57,649 nt of DNA from Chthoniobacterales bacterium (GCA_019747895.1 JAIEQF010000022.1:1-57649); one strand, 5' to 3'; shown: positions 38,972 to 47,510, numbered from the stretch's first letter. The notes: generated from the letters alone by a model not told the origin. Numbers and translations are program-made.

Positions 38972-40270
38972 TTCGATTCCGGCGACGTTATTTTTTTTAA
39001 GCTGGCAGCGATTGTTGGACTTGTTTTGTTAAACGGGTTCTTTGTGGCGTGTGAGTTTGCCATTGTCAAAATTCGTCCCAGCCAAATCGAGGCACTCCTA
39101 GATCAAAAAGGTAATCGAGCTCAGCATGCTCGTCATATCACGCAGCACCTCGATGCCTATCTCTCGGCCACGCAGCTTGGCATTACGCTGGCGAGCTTGG
39201 CGCTCGGTTGGGTTGGAGAGCCTTTTCTCAATTCACTGCTGACGCCGCTTTTTCTTTCCATCGGAATTGGATCAGAAAAATTAATCACCTCGATCTCCTT
39301 TTTTGTGGCCTTCATGCTCATCACTTCCTTGCATATTGTCCTGGGAGAACAAGCGCCTAAGACGATGGCCATTCGCAAGCCAGTTCCTATCATGCTTTGG
39401 TTGGGCCCACCATTGGCGCTTTTTTATACGATCTTTCGCCCCATCATTCATCTTCTCAATAGTGCTTCGACGGGATTACTTCGCTATGTTTTCCGTCTGG
39501 AGCCAGCTAATGAGACCGAATTAGTGCATAGTGAAGAGGAGTTACGACTCATTTTGGGGGAGAGCACAAAGACCGATGAGATTACGCCACTAGGACAAAA
39601 ATTAGCACTCAATGCTCTCGATCTTCGCTATCGTGTGGTCCGAGATATCATGACTCCTCGCAGTGACGTGATCTTTTTTGATATCAATAAAAGTTTTGAA
39701 GAAGAGTTAGCTAAGGTTATCGCCTCGCAGCACACGCGTTTTCCTATCTGTCGCGCAGAACTCGATGAGGCATCGGGCCTCATTCACATCAAAGATCTTC
39801 TGGAGCTCGTGCATGCAGGAAGAAATAATCTTTTTGAAATTCAACGGCCAGTGCTTCACGTTTCTGAAATGATGTCGCTAGAAAAATTACTTAGTTTTTT
39901 CTTACAGCGGCATGCTCACTTTGCTATCGCAGTTGATGAATATGGAGGAACAGTTGGTGTTGTGACGCTCGATAATGTGCTCGAAGAATTAGTTGGCTCG
40001 ATTCAAGACGAATTCGATACGGCAGATGAAGAGTTTTATCGCATCAATGAAAATGAATTTGAGGTAGCGGGGACGCTCGCGTTGCATGACCTTGCTGAAA
40101 TGTGTGATTTAAAAATTTCTGAGACAGAGGTTAGCACCGTAGGAGGCTATGTTACTCAACTTCTAGGACATCTTCCAACACGAGGTGAAGCGGTGGCGGT
40201 TGCTGATTATACAGCCACCATCACGGAGACCGATGGACGACGGGTATTGAAAGTGAAGTTTACAAAATAG
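38891..40270 (+). CDS. CorC/HlyC-type CNNM membrane protein (DUF21 + CBS + CorC_HlyC)
   Basis: A 459-residue inner-membrane protein. The N-terminal DUF21/CNNM domain has three membrane segments (AAIVGLVLLNGFFVACEFAI, SATQLGITLASLALGW, SFFVAFMLITSLHIVLGEQA). Two CBS motifs follow (VVRDIMTPRSDVIFF; FAIAVDEYGGTVGVVTLDNV), then a C-terminal CorC_HlyC domain. Family members are linked to Mg2+ or Co2+ efflux and resistance. No start codon lies between the family A repeat arm and the first membrane segment, so residues LQPATCNLQPV are repeat-encoded. The ATG at 38891 sits in the loop of that element. Confidence 0.87.
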   Translation: MAPVFPYLQLDTLFFFLQPATCNLQPVFDSGDVIFFKLAAIVGLVLLNGFFVACEFAIVKIRPSQIEALLDQKGNRAQHARHITQHLDAYLSATQLGITLASLALGWVGEPFLNSLLTPLFLSIGIGSEKLITSISFFVAFMLITSLHIVLGEQAPKTMAIRKPVPIMLWLGPPLALFYTIFRPIIHLLNSASTGLLRYVFRLEPANETELVHSEEELRLILGESTKTDEITPLGQKLALNALDLRYRVVRDIMTPRSDVIFFDINKSFEEELAKVIASQHTRFPICRAELDEASGLIHIKDLLELVHAGRNNLFEIQRPVLHVSEMMSLEKLLSFFLQRHAHFAIAVDEYGGTVGVVTLDNVLEELVGSIQDEFDTADEEFYRINENEFEVAGTLALHDLAEMCDLKISETEVSTVGGYVTQLLGHLPTRGEAVAVADYTATITETDGRRVLKVKFTK

Positions 40271-40299
40271 CCGCAAAAGAAAGTCAAAAAAAGAAAGGA

Positions 40300-40390
40300 A
40301 TAGCCACAAAAGAACACAAAAAGCACAAAAAAAGATTGTTAGAGGCTGTCAAAAATTCTTTGTGTTCTTTGTGCTCTTTTGTGGCTATTA
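40300..40390. repeat. Family C bracketing element (CorC-like / pgeF)
   Basis: The left arm (ATAGCCACAAAAGAACACAA, then AAAGCACAAAAA) and inverted right arm (TTTGTGTTCTTTGTGCTCTT, then TTGTGGCTATT) lie only ~20 bp apart, the shortest loop in the window. Confidence 0.88.
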
Positions 40391-40399
40391 ATTTTCACT

Positions 40400-41050
40400 G
40401 TGAGTCTCCAGCCTTTTCTTCAAGATCTTCCTTTTCTCTCCGCTTATTACGTTGGGCGGGTTCCTGGCATGCAGTTCCCTGCTGATCGACAGGAAGCGTT
40501 GAAGGCGCAGATTCCTTTTTTCAAAAAAACGGCGCGAGAACTTTTTCCTGCAGCAAAATCTTTTTTTTGTGCTCAGGAAGTTCATGGCACAGAGATCGCA
40601 ATTCTGAGGGGCTCTGAACCGCAACAAGACTTAATCCCTAATATCGATGGGATGATTACGAATGGGCCTGGTATCGTACTTGGGATTACCTTCGCTGATT
40701 GTGCTCCTGTCTGGATCGTCGATTCCCAGCGCAAAGCGGTTGCCCTCGTTCATTCAGGAAGGCGTGGGACAGAGGCTGGAATTGTGCCCAAAGCGATCCA
40801 ACTACTCCAAGCAAAGTTTGCGTCGCAACCTAAAGATCTGATCGTGACGATAGGGCCGTGTATTCGACCTCCGTGCTATGAAGTCGATTTTGCAAAAACA
40901 ATTCGAGAGCAGGCTGCGCAAGCTGGAGTCGGCGAGATTCGCGATGAAGGAATCTGCACGGCGTGTGATTTAGAAAAATATTATTCTTATCGCCGCGAAA
41001 AAGGAAAAACGGGGCACATGCTTGGGCTAGTGATGCTGCGAAGCAACTGA
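40400..41050 (+). CDS. pgeF: Peptidoglycan editing factor PgeF (YfiH/laccase-domain)
   Basis: A protein of ~216 residues with the multicopper-polyphenol-oxidase fold that in E. coli removes wrongly incorporated L-Ser from peptidoglycan precursors. The zinc-site residues are in QEVHGTEIA (His), GITFADCAPVW (Cys) and ALVHSGRRGTEAGI (His). TIGPCIRPPCYEVD is the other family block. The GTG at 40400 is preferred; a TTG at 40379 is also in frame but lies in the repeat arm. It converges on the TPM gene with a 13-base gap occupied by a small hairpin. Confidence 0.87.
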   Translation: MSLQPFLQDLPFLSAYYVGRVPGMQFPADRQEALKAQIPFFKKTARELFPAAKSFFCAQEVHGTEIAILRGSEPQQDLIPNIDGMITNGPGIVLGITFADCAPVWIVDSQRKAVALVHSGRRGTEAGIVPKAIQLLQAKFASQPKDLIVTIGPCIRPPCYEVDFAKTIREQAAQAGVGEIRDEGICTACDLEKYYSYRREKGKTGHMLGLVMLRSN

Positions 41051-41063
41051 TCGCGCAGCGATC
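41049..41063. terminator. Short hairpin between convergent pgeF and TPM genes
   Basis: GATCGC-GCA-GCGATC forms a 6-bp stem exactly in the gap between two convergent stop codons. There is no T-run, so a terminator role is only suggested by position. Confidence 0.3.
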
Positions 41064-41816
41064 CTACCAACTCCCCCCTGCGCCGCCGCCGCCACTATCG
41101 CCACCGCCTCCAGAAAAACCACCGCCATCTCCTCCTCCGAATCCGCCATCACCACCAAAACCGCCGCCGCCAAACCACCAGCCGCCACCGCCTCTAGTGT
41201 CAGATTCTATGCCGTTTCTAGAGCGCCATTTGTTGAGTAGCATTGAACCAAGCATCAGGAATAAAAAGAATCCAAAAGGAGACAAAAGAATTCTTTGCCA
41301 CGAGAGGGTTTCTTTTTTTCGAAGGCCTGCCTGGTATTCGTGAGCCGTGGCTTTCATGATCGCATCAAGGCCTGCTGTGAAGCCGCCGTTGTAATCGCCA
41401 TGTTGAAAAGCCGGGGCCATCGTCTCATCAATGATGCGCTTGCAGATGGCATCAGGTAGTGCTCCTTCTAAGCCGTAGCCTGTTTGAATGCGAATTTGAT
41501 GTTCTTTTGCAAAAACTAAAACGAGAACGCCGTTACTATTTTTTTTCGTTCCGGGGTGCCATGCTGTGTAAAGTTTTTGAGCGATATCTTCGGGAGAACT
41601 TTTGCTCCAAGATTGAGGATAAATGGCAACGACAATTTGATTGGAAGTCTTGCGATCAAAATCAGCAAGTTGTTGATTGAGTGCAGCAGCAACTTGTGGA
41701 GAGACGACGCCGGCACCATCGTTGAAGTAGTGCGTGGGCGGCGGCGGTAATGTTTCGTCAGCGCGGCTAATGCCTCCTAGCAATAAAAATGAGAAAATGA
41801 GCCACAAAGAACGCAT
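41064..41816 (-). CDS. TPM-domain (YgcG-type) membrane protein with Gly-rich tail
   Basis: A 250-residue protein with a signal peptide (SLWLIFSFLLLGGISRA), a TPM domain at ~30-170 (HYFNDGAGVVSPQVAAALNQ, QIVVAIYPQSW, HQIRIQTGYGLEGALPD), a membrane helix (LLSPFGFFLFLMLGSMLLN) and a Gly/Phe-rich tail (GGGFGGDGGFGGGDGGG). Such proteins pair with LemA in many bacteria and are thought to sit at the envelope; TPM domains can have phosphatase activity. The start at 41816 gives the signal peptide. Upstream in the same direction is lemA, separated by a family C element. Confidence 0.87.
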   Translation of the reverse strand: MRSLWLIFSFLLLGGISRADETLPPPPTHYFNDGAGVVSPQVAAALNQQLADFDRKTSNQIVVAIYPQSWSKSSPEDIAQKLYTAWHPGTKKNSNGVLVLVFAKEHQIRIQTGYGLEGALPDAICKRIIDETMAPAFQHGDYNGGFTAGLDAIMKATAHEYQAGLRKKETLSWQRILLSPFGFFLFLMLGSMLLNKWRSRNGIESDTRGGGGWWFGGGGFGGDGGFGGGDGGGFSGGGGDSGGGGAGGSW

Positions 41817-41834
41817 AACAGAAAAGAAGAAGAA

Positions 41835-42074
41835 ATTAACCACAAAGAACGCAAAAGATGAAAGAAGAGAAGAAGAAATTAGCCACAAAGAGCACGAAGA
41901 AATCAAAGAAACTAGCAGATGTTTTTCTTGAAAAAGAAGCTAACGCTTTATTTGATGCCGCGTTCCTGCTGCTTATAAGCAGCAGGAAAAGATAAGATCT
42001 TCAAAAAGCAAAAAAGGTTTTTCTTTCAAAGCCTCTTTGATTTCTTTGTGGCCATTCTCTTTTTTGCAGTTAAT
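41835..42074. repeat. Family C bracketing element, doubled arm (TPM / lemA)
   Basis: Two left arms in tandem (TTAACCACAAAGAACGCAAA and TTAGCCACAAAGAGCACGAA) face right-arm sequence at 42035-42074 (TTTGATTTCTTTGTGGCCAT, then TTTTGCAGTTAA). The perfect palindrome at 41963-41988 sits in the loop. Confidence 0.8.
41963..41988. repeat. Perfect 26-bp palindrome, TTATAA centre
   Basis: The half-arm TTCCTGCTGCTTA is exactly repeated in complement. It shares CTGCTTATAAGCAG with the palindrome at 23236-23263. Confidence 0.85.
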
Positions 42075-42703
42075 TATTTTTTCTCACTACCAAAATTAAA
42101 CTGCACCGTTGGGGCCGTGCTAGCGCCTGCAGCTGCTGTAAAATAAGGCTTTGGAGCATAACCCATCATTCCTGCTAAGATGACGACTGGGAAAGAGCGG
42201 ACCTTGATGTTGTAGATTTGAACAGCGACGTTGAAGCGCTCGCGTTCGACAGCAATCCGATTTTCAGTTCCTTCCAACTGCGCCTGCAAGTCACGGAAAT
42301 TAGTACTCGACTTTAAATCAGGATAATTTTCGCTCACAACCAACAATCGAGAAATGGCCGATCCTAATTGGCCTTGTGCTTGTTGAAAAGCTGCTAACTG
42401 AGCAGGATCAGTCGGTGCCTGTGTAGGATTGATATTAACTTTGCCAACCGAAGCGCGGGCTTCGGTAACAGCGATCATCGTTGATTTTTCGAAATTAGCA
42501 GAACCTGCAACCGTCTGAACAAGGTTGGGAATAAGATCGGCGCGACGTTGATAAACATTTTGGACTTGAGCCCAAGAAGCATCAACCGCTTGAGAAGTCC
42601 TCACGAGACCATTGTAAATGCCAGCGACAAAAGCGACCGATCCCACGAAGAGAACAACGATCAAGGCTAGTGTGATGAGAAGAATGCGAAGAGTGTTATT
42701 CAT
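42074..42703 (-). CDS. lemA: LemA family protein
   Basis: A 209-residue protein with one N-terminal membrane helix (ILLITLALIVVLFVGSVAFV) and the LemA coiled-coil domain: VDASWAQVQNVYQRRADLIP, NLVQTVAGSANFEKSTM, LLVVSENYPDLKSSTNFRDL and ENRIAVERERFNVAVQIYN. The N-terminus probably faces the periplasm with the helical domain in the cytoplasm. Function is poorly defined; association with TPM proteins, as here, is common. Transcription probably continues through the family C element into the TPM gene. Confidence 0.92.
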   Translation of the reverse strand: MNNTLRILLITLALIVVLFVGSVAFVAGIYNGLVRTSQAVDASWAQVQNVYQRRADLIPNLVQTVAGSANFEKSTMIAVTEARASVGKVNINPTQAPTDPAQLAAFQQAQGQLGSAISRLLVVSENYPDLKSSTNFRDLQAQLEGTENRIAVERERFNVAVQIYNIKVRSFPVVILAGMMGYAPKPYFTAAAGASTAPTVQFNFGSEKK

Positions 42704-42718
42704 GAGAAGAAGTTGAGA

Positions 42719-42923
42719 GGTTGAGCCGCCGCCTTCAGCGGCTGTTGAGAGGTTGAGAGGAAAGTTTTGTCTAAACAGTTCTCAAATTATTTTATGTCAT
42801 TAATATCCAAAAACAGCTGGCTAATTAAAATAAGAAAAAAGAATTGTAACTTAGCTGATATCTTTTGAAAATGAATTTTTGTTTCACGATCTTTAACGAG
42901 CCGTCGAAGGCGGCGACTCAACC
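42719..42923. repeat. Family D bracketing element (lemA / rhodopsin)
   Basis: The left arm GGTTGAGCCGCCGCCTTCAG (about 42719) and inverted right arm GTCGAAGGCGGCGACTCAAC (ending about 42922) flank an AT-rich spacer between divergent genes. It uses the CTCAAC vocabulary seen at 388-470. Confidence 0.75.
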
Positions 42924-42936
42924 CATAAACCTTTTT

Positions 42937-43698
42937 ATGAAATCCATTTTAACGTTAACCGTAGGAGAGTTTGAGCTGGTTCATGACATGCTCTCTCTTT
43001 TGATTGCGGCGATGGGAGCCTCAGCGCTTTTTTTTCTGCTCTCTCGAAAACAAGTCGTGGAGCGGTTTCAGCCGCTGTTGCTCCTAGCAGGGATCATAGC
43101 TTCGATTGGTTGTTATCATGCTTTTCGTCTCTTTAATAGTTGGAATGAAGCGTTTGAGCTTGCGGGAAATTCTTATGCAGCCTCAGGACATTTTTTCCAT
43201 GAAGTGTATCGCTATGGCGATTGGGCCCTGACAATGCCGTTGCTTTTGGTCGAGCTTGTTTTGGTCCTGCCCATTTTAAAAGGTCAAACAGCAGCGCTTT
43301 TAAAACGCCTTATTGGTACTGCATTGATATCAATTCTTTTTTCCTACTTAGGAGCTAGCAATATTGGAGAACATGGGGTGCTCCTATTGTGGAGTTGCTG
43401 GCTGCTAGCGCTGCTTCCCTTTCTCTACATCGCACGGATCTTTGTTGGAGAACTCTCGCACGAGGCCGCACAACAAGGCGCTCCAGTCGACAGGCTTTTT
43501 GTTGGCGCGCGAAATCTTTTTCTTCTTTCGTGGTTTTTTTATCCGTTAGCTAACCTCATCGCTCTTTGTAGTCACGGTTTTGGGGAAGTGGGCTTAGTCA
43601 CTTTTCTCATCGGAGCAGGCATTGCTGATTTGATTTCCAAATGCGGCGTTAGTTTTTACATTTACCGCATTGCACTGCTTCGCAGCAGTGAAAGTTAA
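42937..43698 (+). CDS. Xanthorhodopsin-like light-driven proton pump
   Basis: A 253-residue seven-helix microbial rhodopsin. The retinal Schiff-base lysine is Lys235 in ADLISKCGVSF. Helix C reads YRYGDWALTMPLLLVEL, with the proton acceptor Asp95, Thr99 and the donor Glu106 (a D-T-E outward proton-pump set). Leu103 at the tuning position predicts green absorption. His61 (CYHAFRLFNSW) matches the His that pairs with the acceptor, and the spacing His61/Asp95/Glu106 mirrors xanthorhodopsin (62/96/107). Trp155 lies where carotenoid-binding members have Gly, so an antenna is not expected. The ATG at 42937 is preferred; 42871 would add residues coded by a family D arm. No carotenoid or retinal genes are nearby. 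Confidence 0.9.
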   Translation: MKSILTLTVGEFELVHDMLSLLIAAMGASALFFLLSRKQVVERFQPLLLLAGIIASIGCYHAFRLFNSWNEAFELAGNSYAASGHFFHEVYRYGDWALTMPLLLVELVLVLPILKGQTAALLKRLIGTALISILFSYLGASNIGEHGVLLLWSCWLLALLPFLYIARIFVGELSHEAAQQGAPVDRLFVGARNLFLLSWFFYPLANLIALCSHGFGEVGLVTFLIGAGIADLISKCGVSFYIYRIALLRSSES

Positions 43699-43737
43699 AA
43701 GGCAACCGTTTAGGCAATGTCGTCAACTTAAGGAAAG

Positions 43738-44047
43738 CAATTCACCACAAAGAGCACAAAGCCGCTAAAGCGGCACACAAAGAACACAAAAAATTTTTTA
43801 TAAAAAAATTTTAAGGTTTTAGAATGGCAAGCGCAGATCAGCTTGAAGTTCGAAAACTTGTCATCATGGAAAATTGGAAAAACACTTTCTATACACACTT
43901 AGATTTTTTTTATAAAAACATACGTGCGGCGTGGTAGTCGCCGGATCGACCGCCGAAGGCAGCCCCGAAAGGGGCGAGACTCGCGGGAGCGAGCGAGTTG
44001 CATTCTTTTTGTGTTCTTTGTTTAATCTCTGTGATCTTTGTGGTGAA
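43738..44047. repeat. Family C bracketing element with GC-rich module (rhodopsin / pfkA)
   Basis: This ~350-bp gap between convergent genes holds a left arm (43738-43794, CACCACAAAGAGCACAAAGC, with CCGCTAAAGCGG inside), a right arm (44004-44047, TTTGTGTTCTTTG and TGATCTTTGTGGTGAA) and the GC-rich module. Confidence 0.8.
43895..44020 (-). repeat. GC-rich multi-hairpin module, copy 2 (inverted)
   Basis: Nearly identical, in reverse orientation, to 20199-20316, including all four palindromes and the ACACTTAGATTTTTTTTATA-type edge. The pair flanks 23.7 kb. Confidence 0.85.
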
Positions 44048-44053
44048 TTTCTT

Positions 44054-45052
44054 CTAAACTTCCACAGGATCGCCAAACTCAATCTGCAAATGGCGTGCGA
44101 GGCGGATGAGCTCAGGAGAGGGATGTTTTTTGTGACCGATGACCTTCTCCAAATCAACTAACGTAGCATGACTGCGCACCAGAGCGGTCATGGAGCCGCT
44201 TTCGCCTTGCAGCAAGCCCATCACCGCAAGTTCTCCAAAGCGTGCTGCCAAGATGCGATCGAAGTGCGTTGGGCCACCACCACGTTGCACATGGCCTAGA
44301 ACGGTCTTTCTGATTTCCTGATCAAACTCTCCTTTTTCTTGTTCCAGCATGCGAGCAATGAACGTGTCGGCGTCACAGACTCCTTCCGCAAGGACAATGA
44401 TGGAGTTGTCGCGCATTTGTTGATATCGCGATTTGAGGAGCTCCACGATGCGCGGCATGTTGTAGGTGAATTCTGGAATGACCGCCACTTCTGCCCCGCA
44501 GCTAATAGCTGTGGTGAGCGCAAGATATCCAGAGTTGCGGCCCATGACTTCAATCAAAAAGCAACGACGATGGGAACGTGCTGTATCGCGAATGCGATCG
44601 ATGAGTTCCATGATCGTGTTGCCTGCGGTGTCCGCTCCGATGGCCATTTCGGTGCCAGCCATATCATTGTCGATGCTTGCCGGAATCCCAATAACAGGAA
44701 ATCCACGGCGATGAAGTTCACGTGCGCCAGTGAGAGAACCGTCTCCACCGATGACAACGAGTCCTTGGACTCCCAATTTTCGCAATTGTTGAGCGGCTTC
44801 ATCGATCCCAGCAGGATCATAGAAACGTTGGCAGCGACTCGATTGCAAGATGGTTCCTCCACGATCAATCATTCCAGAGAGGATGCGGGCAGAAAGTTCT
44901 TCAATGCTTCCTTCAAAAATACCATCATAACCATTATTAATTCCAAAAATTTTGCAGCCACTTTCAAGTGCTGTACGAACGACAGCACGAATGGCAGGAT
45001 TCATGCCGGGGGCATCTCCTCCAGAAGTTAAAACAGCAATATTTCTGAGCAT
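44054..45052 (-). CDS. pfkA: 6-phosphofructokinase
   Basis: A 332-residue glycolytic kinase. It shows AVLTSGGDAPGMNPAIRAVV, NNGYDGIFEG, GTILQSSRC, VVIGGDGSLTGA, PASIDNDMAGTEMAIGADT (with the catalytic Asp), EVMGRNSGYLA and VLGHVQRGG. Gly after GGD (GGDGS rather than GGDDT) and the absence of the PPi-type Lys before IDND favour ATP over pyrophosphate as donor. The ATG at 45052 begins the first strand (MLRNIAVLTSGGD). The 3' end lies 6 bases from the repeat module. Confidence 0.93.
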   Translation of the reverse strand: MLRNIAVLTSGGDAPGMNPAIRAVVRTALESGCKIFGINNGYDGIFEGSIEELSARILSGMIDRGGTILQSSRCQRFYDPAGIDEAAQQLRKLGVQGLVVIGGDGSLTGARELHRRGFPVIGIPASIDNDMAGTEMAIGADTAGNTIMELIDRIRDTARSHRRCFLIEVMGRNSGYLALTTAISCGAEVAVIPEFTYNMPRIVELLKSRYQQMRDNSIIVLAEGVCDADTFIARMLEQEKGEFDQEIRKTVLGHVQRGGGPTHFDRILAARFGELAVMGLLQGESGSMTALVRSHATLVDLEKVIGHKKHPSPELIRLARHLQIEFGDPVEV

Positions 45053-45310
45053 AAAAAAGGAAGGTACTTCAAAAAAATCTTTTTTAAAAGTTCATATTCA
45101 TTTGTTTTTTCTTTAGTTTTCAGAGCATTGTCTTTTTTTAAAGTCTTTTTAAAAAATCCACCATGATATTGGCCTCACTTTTTTTATTGCTGCTGTTAGT
45201 GGTGGTAACAATCAACTTATAGATCAATCTCATCACGATACCGAGATTGGGGCAGGCATGGCAAATATCGATCAAACTCAACGAGGGGCAGAGCTCCATC
45301 ACAGGAGGTA
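45053..45310. other. Gap upstream of pfkA and the porin relic
   Basis: AT-rich DNA holding the pfkA promoter region on the minus strand. On the plus strand a short frame (GLTFFIAAVSGGNNQLIDQS and on) ends at a TAG that overlaps the GTG of the porin relic. It could be a frameshifted 5' portion of that gene but has no recognisable motif. AGGAGG at about 45303-45308 fits as the relic's ribosome-binding site. Confidence 0.4.
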
Positions 45311-45571
45311 GTGCCTTCCCCTTATCGGCCATTAGGACCTATTCCCAACCTGCTAGAAGAAGAGCAACAGGCCGCACATTTTGTTTCGGATGGTCGCAAT
45401 TTTTTGGATCAACACGGAGTCGATTTTTTTCTGAGCTATACATCTGATATTGCTGGTAATCCTGTAGAAGGAGCCAATCCCAATGGTTTTACCTATGCCG
45501 ATTTTTTCTACCTCGGTGGTGTTTTTAAAATGCAGGAACTATTTGGATGGCCTCCTGGAGGATCGGTATAG
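45311..45571 (+). pseudogene. Truncated OprB-type carbohydrate porin, cut by MITE copy 3
   Basis: Only the N-terminal ~85 residues remain. DQHGVDFFLSYTSDIAGNPV, GFTYADFFYLGGVFKMQELF and GWPPGG match the opening strands of OprB outer-membrane sugar porins (usually ~400 residues or more). The frame then enters the MITE, and its stop is the TAG of the element's terminal TATAG. No signal peptide precedes it; the GTG start with AGGAGG 6 bases upstream would give an unexported product. The remaining porin sequence is not found after the MITE, so the gene is broken at both ends. Confidence 0.75.
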
Positions 45572-45732
45572 TCAAATTACTTAGAAATTACAGGGAAGAA
45601 CGCAGGAATTTTTAGAAAAGGCCAGGCCGAAGACCCAGCGCTATCTAAACGATAACGTGACGGGATGAGAACGCAGTCTTTTCCTAAAAAGGGCAAGTCG
45701 ATTGCTTGTAAGTTCTAAGTAATTTGACTATA
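45567..45732 (+). mobile_element. MITE copy 3 (166 bp)
   Basis: Perfect 20-bp terminal inverted repeats: TATAGTCAAATTACTTAGAA at the left and its exact complement at the right. It interrupts the porin gene. Confidence 0.93.
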
Positions 45733-45980
45733 ACAAAAAAAATTGAACGTTTCCTTTTCTGGGGAGTCTATTACATTACACAGCCTTTTGAACATTTGTT
45801 CTTAGCGAGTCATCGCGATCTGTTTTTGGTTTTTCAGGTCGAGTAACGGTGGCTCGCTTTTTTTATCCGTTTACAGCCTTGAACGGATATTTTTTATCTA
45901 AATTAATAAAAAACATTTCTTTTTAAAAAAAGATCTTATACTTTTCTCAGCTTCATTCAGAAAACTCTTGTTCCCCATTT
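45733..45980. other. Gap between MITE and the secreted protein gene
   Basis: AT-rich, with a strong terminator at 45864-45895 and likely the promoter of the downstream gene in the poly-A/T region after 45900. No coding frame is convincing. Confidence 0.5.
45864..45895 (+). terminator. Rho-independent terminator
   Basis: TATCCGTT pairs with AACGGATA around a 10-base loop and is followed by six T. It probably belonged to the gene now reduced to the porin relic. Confidence 0.75.
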
Positions 45981-47510
45981 ATGAAGGCAAAATTATTTTT
46001 TCTCACATTGCTGTTCAGCAGTGCTATTTCTTCTTTGCAGGCAGTCCCTATGTTGGGCGAAGGGGGAGAAAAGGCAAAAGAAAATGAAGCTGAAAAAATA
46101 AAGTTTCACCAAGATGAGGAGCAACATCAGCGTGATGCAACGGCTTCAAGCGAGAACAGTTCAGTTTTAAGAGGAGAGATGCCTCAGGGCGGAGACAGTG
46201 ATAATGAAACTACAGCAACTGTTCCTGCTCCAGCGACTGCTTCTTCTAAAAAAGGGCCGCAAAAATTAACTCCTGAACAAGGTGTGCAGAGAGCTCGCGG
46301 ATTGGTAGCAATGGCTTTTCAAAAAAATGATCTCACTGCAGAAGAATGGGTAAAAGCTGGTCAAAGAATTAGAATGTTGAAGGAATGGAGCCAGAATATC
46401 ATTACGCCTCCACCGCAGGCTCCTATCGATTGGTTAATGGGTAAAAAATTACCTGAGCCGCCAACAGAAGAAGAAGTGAATCAAGCACGCATCATACAAG
46501 CGCAGGCGCTTGCTTTAGAAGTCGCTTTGCCTGCTTGGAAGAAAAGCGCTATCGCAAAGCAAGCTGTTAAGGAATTGTTAGAAGCACCAAGAGAAGAAGC
46601 GACTGATTGTTGGGCCTTCTGGAGAAAAGCTCCTGCTGCTCCTCATACAGCTGATCAGGTATTTCAAAAAGTAATAGAAAATGAGACAGCCTGGAGACAG
46701 GCTGCTGATAACTTTCGTAAGCAGATTGAGCAACTTCCAGAAGGTCTTAAAGAGGACGTTGTGTCTCTTTGGACGGGAACCAAAACAAGTGCTGAAGTTA
46801 ACAATCCTCTTGCTCAAGCATGGGCTGATGAACTCAAGCATTTCGAACAAGCAGAGAAGGGCGTATCTGTCATAAAAGAAATGAACGACATGGGCATGTC
46901 TCAGGAGATCGCTCTGAAAACATTCGCAACAAACATTATCTTATCAGAAGCTCAAGAGAATGTTGAAGTGGCCATGGCTGCTTATGAAGCAGACAAAGAT
47001 CAGGAGCATTTTAATAGTGCAACTCAGGCTATCGACAAGTTGGAAAAAGTAAGGGGAACAATAGAAAAACTCATTGGAACAGAAGGTCTTTCTGCGGACT
47101 ATCAGGAAAAATGGACCGCAGCTCTTAAGCGGCTAACTTATATTGCAGCTGTGTACAGAGCTAACCTTGCTGCGAGTAGTTTTTGGGCTGCTTATGATAA
47201 AGAGACGAAAGAGATTCTTGGAGCCGCTGTTGATAAAGATGATATTCTTATTCGTGATCGTGATGCTCAACCAATGCTAACGGTTGACTTGCTAGCAAAA
47301 GGAAATGAAGCCGTCGCTCTCTTTAATGAAGCTATCGCTGCAAAAAAAGCTCTTTTTCCCGAAGGGAGCCAGCTAAAAATCGCTGGACTGGAAATGGAAG
47401 TTGAAGAGCCATTAACTCCAGAAGAAGAGGCAGCAATAGGGAGAATAGCCGAGTTCCAAGAACAGATTGCTGATATCCTTTGCGTGATTCCCTCCGATTT
47501 TTCTAGTTGA
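45981..47510 (+). CDS. Secreted helical protein of unknown function, paralog 1
   Basis: A 509-residue protein with a clear signal peptide (KLFFLTLLFSSAISSLQA, cleavage before VPML), then a charged, low-complexity segment (~30-95) and a long Ala/Glu/Lys/Gln-rich helical body. Paired Trp residues recur (AEEWVKAGQRIRMLKEW; TAWRQAADNFRKQIEQ). No enzymatic motif is visible. The next gene encodes a diverged paralog with the same layout. It is probably periplasmic or surface-located. I do not recognise the family. Confidence 0.75.
   Translation: MKAKLFFLTLLFSSAISSLQAVPMLGEGGEKAKENEAEKIKFHQDEEQHQRDATASSENSSVLRGEMPQGGDSDNETTATVPAPATASSKKGPQKLTPEQGVQRARGLVAMAFQKNDLTAEEWVKAGQRIRMLKEWSQNIITPPPQAPIDWLMGKKLPEPPTEEEVNQARIIQAQALALEVALPAWKKSAIAKQAVKELLEAPREEATDCWAFWRKAPAAPHTADQVFQKVIENETAWRQAADNFRKQIEQLPEGLKEDVVSLWTGTKTSAEVNNPLAQAWADELKHFEQAEKGVSVIKEMNDMGMSQEIALKTFATNIILSEAQENVEVAMAAYEADKDQEHFNSATQAIDKLEKVRGTIEKLIGTEGLSADYQEKWTAALKRLTYIAAVYRANLAASSFWAAYDKETKEILGAAVDKDDILIRDRDAQPMLTVDLLAKGNEAVALFNEAIAAKKALFPEGSQLKIAGLEMEVEEPLTPEEEAAIGRIAEFQEQIADILCVIPSDFSS

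Noticed and set aside
45138-45332. 64-codon minus-strand frame upstream of pfkA
   Set aside because: Composition is AT-driven and it overlaps the porin relic's start region; probably a shadow.
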